The position numbers were made by a program, and so were the translations under genes. The notes beneath the pieces are model-generated. The model was not told where the DNA came from and searched no databases. It worked only from the letters and a program-made list of their open reading frames with translations. A stretch of 64,000 bases of DNA from JAFGUF01 sp040883315. Lineage in GTDB: Bacteria > Bacillota > Clostridia > Christensenellales > UMGS416. The DNA is taken from the NCBI GenBank assembly GCA_040883315.1, contig JBFLKU010000029.1, forward strand, positions 1-64,000, read 5' to 3'. This document shows positions 24,888 through 32,983 of the stretch, piece after piece; position 1 is the stretch's first letter, and every line of letters begins with the position of its first letter.

Positions 24888-25150
24888 ATGTGTTTCCTTT
24901 TTCTTCGGGAATAATCTGTAATAAGAATTTATTTACTTAATAATATTTTATCATCTACTGGCGAAAAATCAATGATTTTGTAAAAATATTCTTTATTTTA
25001 AGGAAAAATATTTACCAAATCCATGTTATTTGACATTATCGGCGATAAAACTGTATAATATCTGCATAATAAACGAAAGGCAGGTGAGCATTTTCTGAAA
25101 TTACAAACTAAATATTCGAACAAAAATACAGTGAAAAGGAGGTGCACACC
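24888..25150. other. Intergenic region upstream of patB operon and RNA element
   Basis: About 260 AT-rich bases that must hold the patB promoter (minus) and a promoter for the RNA element (plus). TTGACAT at 25029 with TATAAT at 25054 has a spacing a little long for a standard plus-strand promoter. No gene seen. Confidence 0.4.
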
Positions 25151-25204
25151 GTGTCCAAAAACGACCTGAACAGAACTGACAAACTCCATACAAAGTCTGC
25201 ATAG
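25151..25204 (+). CDS. Possible 17-codon leader peptide
   Basis: GTG at 25151 is preceded by AAAAGGAGGTG, a near-perfect ribosome site, with 8-nt spacing. The frame reads MSKNDLNRTDKLHTKSA and stops at 25204, within the 5' strand of the RNA structure described separately. Translation through this frame would open the first stem. Whether it is translated is inference; the ribosome site could instead be fortuitous. Confidence 0.4.
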   Translation: MSKNDLNRTDKLHTKSA

Positions 25205-25271
25205 TGGCAATGCTTTGTGTGGAGTATGAAAATATTGCCCGAGTGAATTAATTCACATGTAGGCTTTGTAT
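25151..25271 (+). ncRNA. Structured RNA element with pseudoknot and alternative pairings
   Basis: Hairpin A: ACTCCATACAAAG (25183-25195) with CTTTGTGTGGAGT (25213-25225). Its loop contains GGCAAT (25206-25211), complementary to ATTGCC (25234-25239), giving an H-type pseudoknot. A palindrome GTGAATTAATTCAC (25243-25256) follows. A competing 15-bp stem pairs ATACAAAGTCTGCAT (25188-25202) with ATGTAGGCTTTGTAT (25257-25271), using two G-U pairs. It could be a cis-acting switch for the regulator gene downstream, or an orphan transposon-associated (omega/HEARO-like) RNA. No tnpB-like gene is present. Confidence 0.6.
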
Positions 25272-25310
25272 CCTTATGAAACAAAATTTTTAAGGATTGG
25301 AGCCACGAAA

Positions 25311-25574
25311 GTGAAATATAAAAACGCAAATGATGTTCTGCCAAAGAGGCTTATAATCGAACTGCAAAGCTATGTTTGCGGTGAGATAATATACATCCCC
25401 AAGCCGGCTGAAAAACACAAAAAATGGGGCGAAGTATCAGGAGGCAGAAAATATATCATAGAACGAAATGAAAAAATCCGCAGCACTTTTAAAAAGCAGC
25501 GGAACATAGAAAAGCTGGCTGATGAATTTTCTTTGTCTACAGACAGCATAAAGAAAATAGTATATTCAAAATAA
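25311..25574 (+). CDS. CD3324-family small DNA-binding protein
   Basis: 87 aa from GTG 25311. VKYKNANDVLPKRLIIELQSYVCGEIIYIP is the family's conserved start (K-Y-K-N-A-x-D-V-L-P), and the protein ends in a helix-turn-helix: RNIEKLADEFSLSTDSIKKIVY. GGAG is 8 nt upstream of the GTG; the longer reading has no such site. The KYIIERNEKIRSTFKKQRN stretch recalls the Mor-activator HTH layout. Probably a regulator. The structured RNA ends 40 bp upstream. Confidence 0.85.
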   Translation: MKYKNANDVLPKRLIIELQSYVCGEIIYIPKPAEKHKKWGEVSGGRKYIIERNEKIRSTFKKQRNIEKLADEFSLSTDSIKKIVYSK

Positions 25575-25577
25575 TCT

Positions 25578-25602
25578 AGGGACTGCAATGCAGTCCCTTT
25601 TT
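25578..25602. terminator. Terminator after the CD3324-family gene
   Basis: 9-bp stem AGGGACTGC / GCAGTCCCT with a 3-nt loop, then TTTTTG. It lies 4 bp beyond the stop codon. Confidence 0.9.
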
Positions 25603-25653
25603 GTATGTATTAATTATTTTTACGAATGTATATGCCGTGAAAGTGTATAAAAA

Positions 25654-26454
25654 CTATATGTTAAGGTTTTTTCTTTTGAATATATAAGCTGATAGAGCGA
25701 ATATGCACGCAGCCACAAAAAGAAGAACCAGCGACAATATTAAACCATAAGGAATATTATTGAGTATCTTGTTTGTATCTAGAAGTGTATATGGCGACAT
25801 ATATTTGAAGAACTCAACCCCGCTTCCAATCTCGGAAATAATCTTAAGCATTACAAACAGCACCGGTATGCCTGCCCCGAATGCCAGCGAATACTTGGCA
25901 TCATTAAATATGCATGATGACAAAAAGCTGACAGACCCAACTGCAATGAGCAATAGCAGAGTGACTAAGTTTAAAACCAAGAAACTGCCAATTTCCAGAT
26001 GCCCCGGCCACAGGATAGCGCATAGCACTACAATTATAGATGTAATAAATCCCAAGAGAGCAGTAGTAGAGAGAATAAAATATGCAGCCTGTGTTGTGAT
26101 TATTTTTCCTCTGGTATTAGGTGTGGATAGCAAATATGCCATTGAGCCTTTGTCAACATGTCCAGCAACCAAAGAGTTCGCAGCTATAATGGTATATATC
26201 AGCGGAAAAACCAGCAGAATAAACCCATAAAAATAGCTTGCAAGGTATGTAGTCAAATTTGTTCCTAGTCCGTCAAAGCCAAAAGCTTTTACCATGCCTT
26301 CGGGCATCATGCTGAATACAGCCTGTATTGATGCTGCATCTTCCGGATTAAACATTGCTATTGCAGCAGATACATATATCATTATCATAAATAAGATAGC
26401 GGCAAAAGGAATCCAGTTAAATTTAATATTAGCTTTCAATAATGTGCTATTCAT
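25654..26454 (-). CDS. ABC-2-type exporter permease
   Basis: 266 aa, six helices. It begins with TLLKANIKFNWIPFAAILFM and has the conserved extracellular loop SMMPEGMVKAFGFDGLGTNLTTYLASYFYGFILLVFPLIY (partly: EGMVKAFGFDGLGTNLTTYL), seen again nearly unchanged in the permease at 45096. This is the BcrB/NatB-like permease class. Its start codon directly follows the ATPase stop, with GGAGG upstream. With the ATPase it forms a drug, bacteriocin or lipid exporter of unknown substrate. Confidence 0.88.
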   Translation of the reverse strand: MNSTLLKANIKFNWIPFAAILFMIMIYVSAAIAMFNPEDAASIQAVFSMMPEGMVKAFGFDGLGTNLTTYLASYFYGFILLVFPLIYTIIAANSLVAGHVDKGSMAYLLSTPNTRGKIITTQAAYFILSTTALLGFITSIIVVLCAILWPGHLEIGSFLVLNLVTLLLLIAVGSVSFLSSCIFNDAKYSLAFGAGIPVLFVMLKIISEIGSGVEFFKYMSPYTLLDTNKILNNIPYGLILSLVLLFVAACIFALSAYIFKRKNLNI

Positions 26455-27339
26455 TTATTTATCCTCCTTTGAACTATAGTATTTCATAAAGGCGTTCTCC
26501 AGTGACATCTGCTGAGAATCCAGAGAAATAACATCACACTGCAGCAGCATTTTATAAAAATCCTTAAATGGATAAACTGTAGATATTTTCACCGTGTTCT
26601 CGTTAACCTTTTCCGACTCAAATTCACTTTTCAAGATGAAATCTACATCTTTGCTGCTTCCTAAAGTCACCAAATATGTTTTTGTCTTTTGAGCTATTAG
26701 TTCCTTTACATCTTCAATTGCAGCAATACGACCATCTTTAATAATTCCTACTCTGCTGCAGGATTTCTGCACCTCTTCGAAAATATGAGATGACATCAGT
26801 ATGGTCTTTCCTTTTTTGTTTTCTTCGTCTATCAATTCAGAAAATTCAATCTGCATCAGTGGATCCAGCCCGCTTGTTGGTTCGTCCAGAATATATACAT
26901 CCGGATCATGCATAAACGCAGCAATAATTCCTAGCTTTTGTTTCATTCCCTTGGACATCTTTTTAATTTTGCCGCTCGTATCCAAATCAAAGCGTTCTAT
27001 AAGCGAATCCATACGAGTGAAATCCTTCATGCATCGCATATCGCCCATAAATTTCAAAAATTCTATGCCGTTCATTGAATCCAGCAGATTCATTTCACCC
27101 GGCAGATAGCCCACCATTTTTTGAATTTCGCAGGCATCTTTCCAGCAGTCGAGTCCGTTGATTCGGCAGCTGCCCTCAGCAGGGGCAACAAAGCCCAGAA
27201 GGCTTCTGATGGTTGTTGTTTTTCCTGCGCCGTTTGGCCCCAAATAGCCAAATACTTCACCCTTTTTCACACTGAATGTTACATCATAAATCCCCTTTTT
27301 GCTCGGATAGACATAATTCAAACCGTTTATCTCTATCAT
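26455..27339 (-). CDS. ABC transporter ATP-binding protein
   Basis: 294 aa. Walker A GPNGAGKTT, Q-loop VGYLPGEMN, signature MSKGMKQKLGI, Walker B YILDEPTSGLDPL and H-loop MSSHIFEEV are all intact. A ~75-residue C-terminal extension follows, as in BcrA-type exporters. AGGAGG precedes the ATG. Paralogous to the ATPase at 45898. It powers the permease at 25654. The TetR gene immediately upstream on the same strand probably regulates it. Confidence 0.94.
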   Translation of the reverse strand: MIEINGLNYVYPSKKGIYDVTFSVKKGEVFGYLGPNGAGKTTTIRSLLGFVAPAEGSCRINGLDCWKDACEIQKMVGYLPGEMNLLDSMNGIEFLKFMGDMRCMKDFTRMDSLIERFDLDTSGKIKKMSKGMKQKLGIIAAFMHDPDVYILDEPTSGLDPLMQIEFSELIDEENKKGKTILMSSHIFEEVQKSCSRVGIIKDGRIAAIEDVKELIAQKTKTYLVTLGSSKDVDFILKSEFESEKVNENTVKISTVYPFKDFYKMLLQCDVISLDSQQMSLENAFMKYYSSKEDK

Positions 27340-27386
27340 ACTTCCCTCCTAATTTTTTTATATGCTTTGGCATTATGCCAATTACA

Positions 27387-27950
27387 TCACCTATCATTTC
27401 GCTTTACTAGCCCATAAAAGTAAATCTCTCTAAGCTGAGTCTGCATTTGGGCATTGTTTTCAAATAGTTTCTTTTCATACGCTTCTTTTGCAAACTCATT
27501 GAATTTTTGGGTTACATACCAAATTACCTCAGTTGATAAATCAGGATTAATCTCGCCTTTTTCCTGGGCTTTTTTTATGTTGCTCAGATATCTGTTTTTT
27601 ATTGCTTCCTGCTGATTATGAATATATTCCAAATCCATAATGTCGTTCATAAATTCTTCCGTCATCGAGGATGCAAATTCAATTCGCCATGCCGTTGTCA
27701 AATCTATTTTTTCCATGAAGGATATATCGCGTTTATTAATCTCATCAAATTTTGCAAAGCCTTCCTCTGTAAGCTGGTCTCTTATCTGAACTGCTAGCTC
27801 TGTCTTGTTCTTGAAAAATTTATAGAAAGTCATCTTGCTTACATTGGATTCTGTGCATATTTCCTCCACAGTTACACGCTTGACACCATATTTAAAAAAT
27901 AATCTTTTTGCAGTATCTACAAGCGAATTATATTTTTCAGAATTCTCCAT
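27387..27950 (-). CDS. TetR-family regulator of ABC exporter
   Basis: 187 aa. The HTH is VEEICTESNVSKMTFYKFFKNKTELAVQ, typical TetR, at about residues 25-52. The C-terminal region contains EEFMNDIMDLEYIHNQQ and WYVTQKFNEFAKEAYEKKLF. It is the first gene of an operon with the ABC ATPase (47 bp downstream) and permease. The promoter has an inverted repeat suitable as its operator, so autorepression is likely. Confidence 0.9.
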   Translation of the reverse strand: MENSEKYNSLVDTAKRLFFKYGVKRVTVEEICTESNVSKMTFYKFFKNKTELAVQIRDQLTEEGFAKFDEINKRDISFMEKIDLTTAWRIEFASSMTEEFMNDIMDLEYIHNQQEAIKNRYLSNIKKAQEKGEINPDLSTEVIWYVTQKFNEFAKEAYEKKLFENNAQMQTQLREIYFYGLVKRNDR

Positions 27951-27978
27951 GATTGCTCCTTTTGTTTACGTTTTTATA

Positions 27979-28030
27979 TTTACTTTACGTTATTTGTTCT
28001 AATATTATATTATCGTAAGGTAAATGTCAA
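27979..28030 (-). promoter_or_regulatory. Promoter and operator of the TetR-ABC operon
   Basis: On the minus strand TTGACA (28025-28030), a 17-bp spacer and TAATAT (28002-28007). An inverted repeat flanks the -10: TTTACTTTACG (27979-27989) and CGTAAGGTAAA (28014-28024), with one mismatch between the arms. The second arm lies in the spacer, as expected for a repressor site. Confidence 0.65.
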
Positions 28031-28161
28031 TATTTATTTTAACAAACCTTATATGGCATCTAACTGAGTGAGTAAACTTCGCCTATAGATAAACTTTACA
28101 TATAATATCGTTTTTCATTTTGCTAGGCTATAACTGCAGCACAATACAGGGCGTGAGCGAA

Positions 28162-29163
28162 ATGGAACAGGAAATATCAAACAAAAACTATATCAGCAAA
28201 TCTAAATATGCATATGTTACATTCATCATCATCAACGACAGCTTTCTGCCGGGTGCTCTGATGTTTGCATATGGGCTGCGACAGCAAAAGACCGCCGCCA
28301 GCATAGTATGCCTAGTCAGTGGAAAGGTATCTCCCCAATGCGTGGAGGCACTTCATGCGATTTTTGACAAGGTGATAAATACAGACGAGGTGTATGTGCA
28401 CCACAGAATGGGGCACGAGAGACAGGACAGACCATTTTTATTTTCTCGCTTCAATGCACTGCGTCTGGGCAAGGACGGCGACCTTCGGCAGGGCTACAAA
28501 AAAATAGTAGTATGCGACGCCGACCTTATGCCCATTAAGGACTATGACAGTTTATTTTCGCTGGATGTGCCTGCAGGCATAATAAACGAGAAAAAGCAAA
28601 ATTGTGTGCAGAGCAAAGACAGAAAATACACTGTGGAGGACGCACAGAGCGGCAAATGGTGCTGGCATAGAAACTACGGCAGCATTTGCCCCCACGGACA
28701 GAAAATACCTATGCATATCACAAACCGCGTGAAAAGCGACTACGAAAACATGGGGGTTAATTCATCTTTGTGGGTTCTGGAGCCATCTATAGTGGAATAT
28801 GAAATGATAATGGATGAGATAGCAAAACCGGAAACACGTGATATGATAAGCAAATTCAAATGGCCGGAGATGCAGTACGCCACTTTGCGATGGAGCGGGC
28901 TGTGGACAAGCGTGGACATAAAATACAGCAGCTTCAACGGATACCCGAATATAGAATCATTGTGCGGCACTCACTATGCAGGCACAAAGCCATGGAGATA
29001 CAAGGACAAAAAGCAGCTGAAGCATTTCTTTTCCTATCCGGATTATTATATGTGGTACATGAAATATATACAGATGATGTGCGAATACAACGCACTTTTC
29101 CAATGCAGAAAGCTAAGTGCCCTGTACAAGGACATAGTTGATATATTCGAAAATTTGGCATGA
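28162..29163 (+). CDS. Glycosyltransferase family 8-like protein (glycogenin type)
   Basis: 333 aa from ATG 28162. YVTFIIINDSFLPGALMFAYGLR is the GT8 N-terminal strand. The metal-binding DxD motif is DADLMPI within KIVVCDADLMPIKDYDSLF. The C-terminal ESLCGTHYAGTKPWRYKDK supplies the H-x-x-G-x-K-P-W motif of the family. GT8 enzymes transfer sugars from UDP-sugars with retention of configuration. Acceptor unknown; no other sugar genes adjoin. Ribosome site weak (AGGG). It may originate upstream at TTG 28120 instead. Confidence 0.88.
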   Translation: MEQEISNKNYISKSKYAYVTFIIINDSFLPGALMFAYGLRQQKTAASIVCLVSGKVSPQCVEALHAIFDKVINTDEVYVHHRMGHERQDRPFLFSRFNALRLGKDGDLRQGYKKIVVCDADLMPIKDYDSLFSLDVPAGIINEKKQNCVQSKDRKYTVEDAQSGKWCWHRNYGSICPHGQKIPMHITNRVKSDYENMGVNSSLWVLEPSIVEYEMIMDEIAKPETRDMISKFKWPEMQYATLRWSGLWTSVDIKYSSFNGYPNIESLCGTHYAGTKPWRYKDKKQLKHFFSYPDYYMWYMKYIQMMCEYNALFQCRKLSALYKDIVDIFENLA

Positions 29164-29164
29164 A

Positions 29165-29188
29165 AAAAGGGGCTATGCAGCCCCTTTT
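29165..29188. terminator. Bidirectional terminator
   Basis: 10-bp stem AAAAGGGGCT / AGCCCCTTTT with a 4-nt loop between the convergent GT8 and lipoprotein genes. Confidence 0.9.
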
Positions 29189-29199
29189 AGTATTTCCTA

Positions 29200-30174
29200 T
29201 TATTGTACACTATTTATAAAATCGAAAATCGCTTTTGCAACTTCATCCGGCATCTCGTAGTCTTCAAGTACTGTGTAGAAATAAACATCTACATAATAGT
29301 GCTCTGTTTCGCCGAATACGCCATATACATATGATCCGTCTCCTGAATCAAACTCATATATAAATGCATATCCTGCTTCATCTGCAATTGTGATGTCGCC
29401 ATAATATGAATACTCAGGATACTCTGAGTATGTATCCAGCAGTGTTGTCATGTCGTTGGCGTATTCGTCGCTAGACTCTAGAACATCAATATAGAAATCA
29501 TAGCCGCCGAAGCCAAATTCCACGCCGTAGCCCCATTCTTGTACGCCGTTTTGGTCTCCTACTTCGGCCCATTGGTCTGATAGCTCAACCTTCAGCATAT
29601 TGGAATACATTTCTTCTTTTGTATATACCATGCCTGAGTCTCCGGTGATTTTAACAGAGTTTGTCATGTCGTGCAGCAGCTGCAGATCATCATCTGAAAT
29701 ATAGGTATTTATGCCGACACTTTCCTCCATATACTTATATGTATCAACTGTTAAAAATTCATTATCCAGCTCAAATATGCTGAATAGTCCGGAATAGTAG
29801 TAGTGAATGTTGTCTAAGCCTGTTGAAAGCGTACGATACTGAACCTGATAAACATCTACACCGTCTATAACCATTTTATCAGTCTTCACTATGTCCTCTG
29901 CAAGGAACAGGTATGTTGCCAAGATGTTCATCATTGTTTCGCTGTCGAAGCTAAACTCTTTAGGATAGTAATGATATGCTATGTACATATCCTTGCTATC
30001 GATATAGTATGCATTGTCTTGGTCTTCTAGTTCCATGTAGGTGCTTGGAATCTCGATGCTGAAACTGCCTGTATCTACAACAGCTGTAGATGCCAATATT
30101 TCCTCTAGCATAGAGCATGCTGTGGCAGAAAAAAGCATGGATAAAATCATCAAAAGCAAAATAATTTTCTTCAT
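29200..30174 (-). CDS. Lipoprotein of a four-member envelope family
   Basis: 324 aa. MKKIILLLMILSMLFSATAC is a type II signal with the lipobox Cys at about residue 20. Two related domains follow: the first has IEIPSTYMELEDQDNAYYID and HYYYSGLFSIFELDNEFLTVD, the second DQWAEVGDQNGVQEWGYGV. Acidic and Tyr-rich. The protein at 41080 shares the order 'HYYYSG-x-F-x-x-F-E-L-x-N-x-F-x-x-x-D', and those at 42213 and 43327 a looser version. GAGGAG supports ATG 30174. Function unknown; probably an exported surface protein. Confidence 0.8.
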   Translation of the reverse strand: MKKIILLLMILSMLFSATACSMLEEILASTAVVDTGSFSIEIPSTYMELEDQDNAYYIDSKDMYIAYHYYPKEFSFDSETMMNILATYLFLAEDIVKTDKMVIDGVDVYQVQYRTLSTGLDNIHYYYSGLFSIFELDNEFLTVDTYKYMEESVGINTYISDDDLQLLHDMTNSVKITGDSGMVYTKEEMYSNMLKVELSDQWAEVGDQNGVQEWGYGVEFGFGGYDFYIDVLESSDEYANDMTTLLDTYSEYPEYSYYGDITIADEAGYAFIYEFDSGDGSYVYGVFGETEHYYVDVYFYTVLEDYEMPDEVAKAIFDFINSVQ

Positions 30175-30515
30175 AATATTCTCCTCAAAAGTTGTTTGTA
30201 TTTTATTTATATTCAAGTTTATCATTTGGCTATTTCTATGTCAAAGGGAAAATTACAATTATAAAATTTTATTTCTCTAAGTTTTTGTTTAAAAAAACAA
30301 TACTTGTTCACACTTTATTCATATTTCTTTCGTAAAAATGAGAAATATAAGTATTATTATCTTGTTATAGGAAAAACAAGTGATAACCAGCTCTAATTTT
30401 CTTCCGTGATGTAGTTTGTATCTTTCACACTATCAATAAATAACTCTATAATCTATCTCATATGATATGAACTACATTTATATATTAAAAGCGAGAATTA
30501 TTTCTCGCTTTTTGC
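30175..30515. other. Intergenic region
   Basis: AT-rich, with the upstream region of the lipoprotein gene and a terminator at its right end (30487). A TATAAT (minus, 30258-30263) lacks a good -35. Nothing else seen. Confidence 0.4.
30487..30513 (-). terminator. Terminator of LytTR-DUF3021 operon
   Basis: 11-bp stem AAAAGCGAGAA / TTCTCGCTTTT with a short loop, located 3 bp beyond the DUF3021 stop. Confidence 0.9.
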
Positions 30516-30953
30516 TTATGATTCCAGTGCCTCGTTCAGCTGGGCTATTCGCTTTTTCTGAACACTATATATTATTATATATATCATCACATAAAGGAAA
30601 AAATATATTCCCCCATATATTAGAATTGCCTGAAGTTTGAAAGGAATCCAATTCGCTATTACTGCACAGGTGAGATGGCTGGTTATTGTTATTAAAAAGT
30701 GCAGAATAGTTTGGGTTCTAAGGCTCCACTTTTCCACGTCCCATATCACAGAGGATGCCCCGAATATGGCACCGATAAACATAGAAACAATATAGCTGAC
30801 AGTATAGAAGCTCAGCCTGTATTCAGCAGGAGCCGGCAGCCCGTTTTGATCCTTCATAATATATGCTATAACCAATGCAAATGTTGCCCCTATTGCTATG
30901 CCGATAGGCACACCATATGCTGCTCTTTTAATAATTTCTTTTTTATAATTCAT
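30516..30953 (-). CDS. DUF3021 membrane protein
   Basis: 145 aa with four helices. MNYKKEIIKRAAYGVPIGIA is the usual DUF3021 start, and FYTVSYIVSMFIGAIFGASS the second helix. DUF3021 proteins are membrane partners of LytTR regulators and are thought to inhibit them or pass on envelope signals. ATG 30953 follows GGAG and the LytTR stop (TAATATG), so translation is coupled. Confidence 0.88.
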   Translation of the reverse strand: MNYKKEIIKRAAYGVPIGIAIGATFALVIAYIMKDQNGLPAPAEYRLSFYTVSYIVSMFIGAIFGASSVIWDVEKWSLRTQTILHFLITITSHLTCAVIANWIPFKLQAILIYGGIYFFLYVMIYIIIYSVQKKRIAQLNEALES

Positions 30954-30954
30954 A

Positions 30955-31404
30955 TTACACTCCAATCCCAAGATATTCCTTGATATTCTTCACTGACCTT
31001 CGGGATGCAAACTCCGCTGTGCCGTCCTTGAAAACCACGCTCAATGAGCCGTCTCCATCCATCTTCAGCTTTCGTATCAGCTTACCATTGGCGATGGATG
31101 AATTCGCTATTCTTATGAAGCCCATGCCTTTGTAGCTTTCTTCCAGCTCATAGAGCCTCTCTTTTAAATAATATTTCTCTCCGTTCAAAAGCCTGACAAA
31201 CACCTTTTTACCCTCTGTATATATCAGCACTATTTCCTGCGGCTTTATCAGGGCTATCTCTTCCTTGCGGTATCCTATCAAAACATCAGGCTCCTCTTCG
31301 TGAAGATAGTCTATTGCCTTTTGTATTTTGCTCGTAAGCTTGCCTACGTGAAAATCAACCACATCTTCTTTTATGGATTCATCTATCTTTACATTTATCT
31401 TCAC
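30955..31404 (-). CDS. LytTR-domain DNA-binding regulator
   Basis: 149 aa from GTG 31404 with GGAGG upstream. The C-terminal LytTR domain: EIVLIYTEGKKVFVRLLNGEKYYLKERLYELEE, then GFIRIANSSIANGKLIRKLK and FKDGTAEFASRRSVKNIKEYLG. The N-terminal part (VKINVKIDESIKEDVVDFHV) is the short region typical of DUF3021-linked LytTR proteins and has no receiver domain. It binds direct repeats in promoters and usually controls its own operon. The adjacent membrane protein is the likely signal input. Confidence 0.92.
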   Translation of the reverse strand: MKINVKIDESIKEDVVDFHVGKLTSKIQKAIDYLHEEEPDVLIGYRKEEIALIKPQEIVLIYTEGKKVFVRLLNGEKYYLKERLYELEESYKGMGFIRIANSSIANGKLIRKLKMDGDGSLSVVFKDGTAEFASRRSVKNIKEYLGIGV

Positions 31405-31644
31405 TTCATCCTCCGAATTATTGTGATCTCTCACATCTTTATTATATATTACTAAAAATTATTTTAAATAGCAATCGGCTATTCGGGCACTATTGGGGCA
31501 TAGACGGCAATAAAAATTGATTATATATCTCATTGATTGTCAAAATGCCGCCCGGCAACAAATTCACATATTACTTTTTAGTAGATTATATCATAAACCA
31601 CCATAAAATTGCTTTCATTCAGTCTAGTATTTGAAGACATGAAA

Positions 31645-31668
31645 AAACACCGAGCATCCTCGGTGTTT
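31645..31668 (-). terminator. Terminator of hsp20 gene
   Basis: 10-bp stem AAACACCGAG / CTCGGTGTTT with a 4-nt loop, followed on the minus strand by a T run. Confidence 0.9.
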
Positions 31669-31682
31669 AGCAGCATATTCGA

Positions 31683-32129
31683 TTAGTTAATATCTATTTG
31701 TTTCACTTTTTCTGTTTCTTCGATTTTGGGAATAGTGATTTTCAGCACGCCGTCTTCCAGCTTTGCGCTCACTTCATCCTGCTTCACATCGCCTAGGTAT
31801 ACATTCCTTGTCATTGAAACAGTCTTTCTTTCCTTATGGATGTAGTTCTTTTTCTCTTCATCCACTTTCTCTTCTCTTTTCACTTGAATGCAAAGAGTGT
31901 TTTCCCTCAACTCTACGCTGATTTCCTTTTTATCGACACCTGGCATGTCAGCCTCAATCAGGTAGTTTTCTCCGTCGTCTTGTACATCAATTTTGAATGT
32001 GTCTCTGGATAAATCTCTGGCTGGTGACCATATATCGCTAAAAAAGTCGTCGAGCATATTATTGAAATGATTGAGTTCTGCAGGTACTATTCTTCTGCTT
32101 CCACGGTTAAAAGGTATCATGTTTGTCAT
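31683..32129 (-). CDS. hsp18: Hsp20/alpha-crystallin small heat-shock protein
   Basis: 148 aa, close to clostridial Hsp18. FKIDVQDDGENYLIEADMPGVDKKEISVELRENTL begins the alpha-crystallin domain, and KLEDGVLKITIPKIEE contains the conserved G-V-L-x-I-x-x-P motif. IDIN is the C-terminus. It holds unfolding proteins in an ATP-independent manner. AAGGAG supports ATG 32129. A CIRCE element overlaps its promoter, so HrcA control of this gene is well supported. Confidence 0.95.
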   Translation of the reverse strand: MTNMIPFNRGSRRIVPAELNHFNNMLDDFFSDIWSPARDLSRDTFKIDVQDDGENYLIEADMPGVDKKEISVELRENTLCIQVKREEKVDEEKKNYIHKERKTVSMTRNVYLGDVKQDEVSAKLEDGVLKITIPKIEETEKVKQIDIN

Positions 32130-32158
32130 ATTATTCAACTCCTTTTTTAATCTTTTTG

Positions 32159-32185
32159 TTAGCACTCTCACTAGGTGAGTGCCAA
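32159..32185. promoter_or_regulatory. CIRCE operator (HrcA binding site)
   Basis: TTAGCACTC-N9-GAGTGCCAA, the CIRCE consensus with one mismatch in the second arm (C for T). It lies between the -10 and the start codon of hsp20. Confidence 0.93.
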
Positions 32186-32195
32186 CCACAACTAT

Positions 32196-32223
32196 ATTAT
32201 ACTCCATTTAGGTGCTGTGTCAA
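32196..32223 (-). promoter_or_regulatory. Promoter of hsp20
   Basis: On the minus strand TTGACA (32218-32223), a 16-bp spacer and TATAAT (32196-32201), both perfect sigma-A consensus hexamers. CIRCE follows directly downstream. Confidence 0.85.
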
Positions 32224-32269
32224 GGATTTTTGCAAAAATATTTGCATATTTTTAGATTTTTTTGCATCA

Positions 32270-32298
32270 TAAAAGCCCTATGTAAATCATAGGGCTTT
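32270..32298. terminator. Terminator of superoxide reductase gene
   Basis: 12-bp stem AAAAGCCCTATG / CATAGGGCTTTT with a 5-nt loop. Confidence 0.9.
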
Positions 32299-32335
32299 TA
32301 GTCGATTTTAGAAAGAAAAAGAATTTAGCTATTTA

Positions 32336-32719
32336 TTACTTCACGCTTGTTCTCCACAAGCCGTGCAGGTTGCAGTATGAATATACGTCTGCTTCGCCTT
32401 TTGCACAGAATGTAGCTGCTGGTTTGTCGCCTGGTTTCAGGTGAAAACGCTCTACATGATTATCCTGAACCACTTCAATCCATTGGATGAAATGCTCGTC
32501 TGTCATTGGATGCTCCACTTCGCCTACTGTCACTTTCAGTTGGTCGCCCACTCTCTCCACCTTTGGCAGATGCTTTTCTACACCTGTGTCAGATGTCTTA
32601 ATTTCCAGTTCCACCATTTCTTCGCCGCAGCAGACAATGTCTACTCCGCTGTCATAAAGTTTTGTTGCAATATTGCCGCAGTGTGGGCAGTACAAAAATT
32701 TTACATCTTCTTTTTTCAT
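32336..32719 (-). CDS. dfx: Desulfoferrodoxin / superoxide reductase
   Basis: 127 aa, the two-domain length. The N-terminal desulforedoxin Fe(Cys)4 centre: FLYCPHCGN and VCCGEEM. The superoxide reductase domain supplies His and Cys ligands: EKHLPKVE, VEHPMTDEHFIQWIEVV and YCNLHGLWRT. It reduces superoxide to hydrogen peroxide without producing oxygen, using electrons from rubredoxin or similar donors. Typical of strict anaerobes. It lies next to the heat-shock gene, as a separate stress-response transcript. Confidence 0.96.
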   Translation of the reverse strand: MKKEDVKFLYCPHCGNIATKLYDSGVDIVCCGEEMVELEIKTSDTGVEKHLPKVERVGDQLKVTVGEVEHPMTDEHFIQWIEVVQDNHVERFHLKPGDKPAATFCAKGEADVYSYCNLHGLWRTSVK

Positions 32720-32954
32720 TGTTTTACCTCTTTTTTATTTTATTTATAATAGATAATACTATTTTGCTTTTTTGAAACATATAAGCCTTTTCAGGCAATA
32801 TGCAAAAAAATTGAATCTTACGGAAGTTTGATTAATTGATTGTCTCTATTATTCCATATAATTATGAATAAAAATGTAATAATGTTACATAAGTGTGTTC
32901 CAACTAACTCGTGAAGGTAATAAAGCTCTGAAAAGCATAAATTTGCTCTACTAA

Positions 32955-32978
32955 AAAACAGCCCAATGGGCTGTTTTT
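32955..32978. terminator. Terminator of membrane protein gene at 32984
   Basis: 10-bp stem AAAACAGCCC / GGGCTGTTTT with a 3-nt loop, flanked by A and T runs. Confidence 0.9.
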
Positions 32979-32983
32979 ATTAA

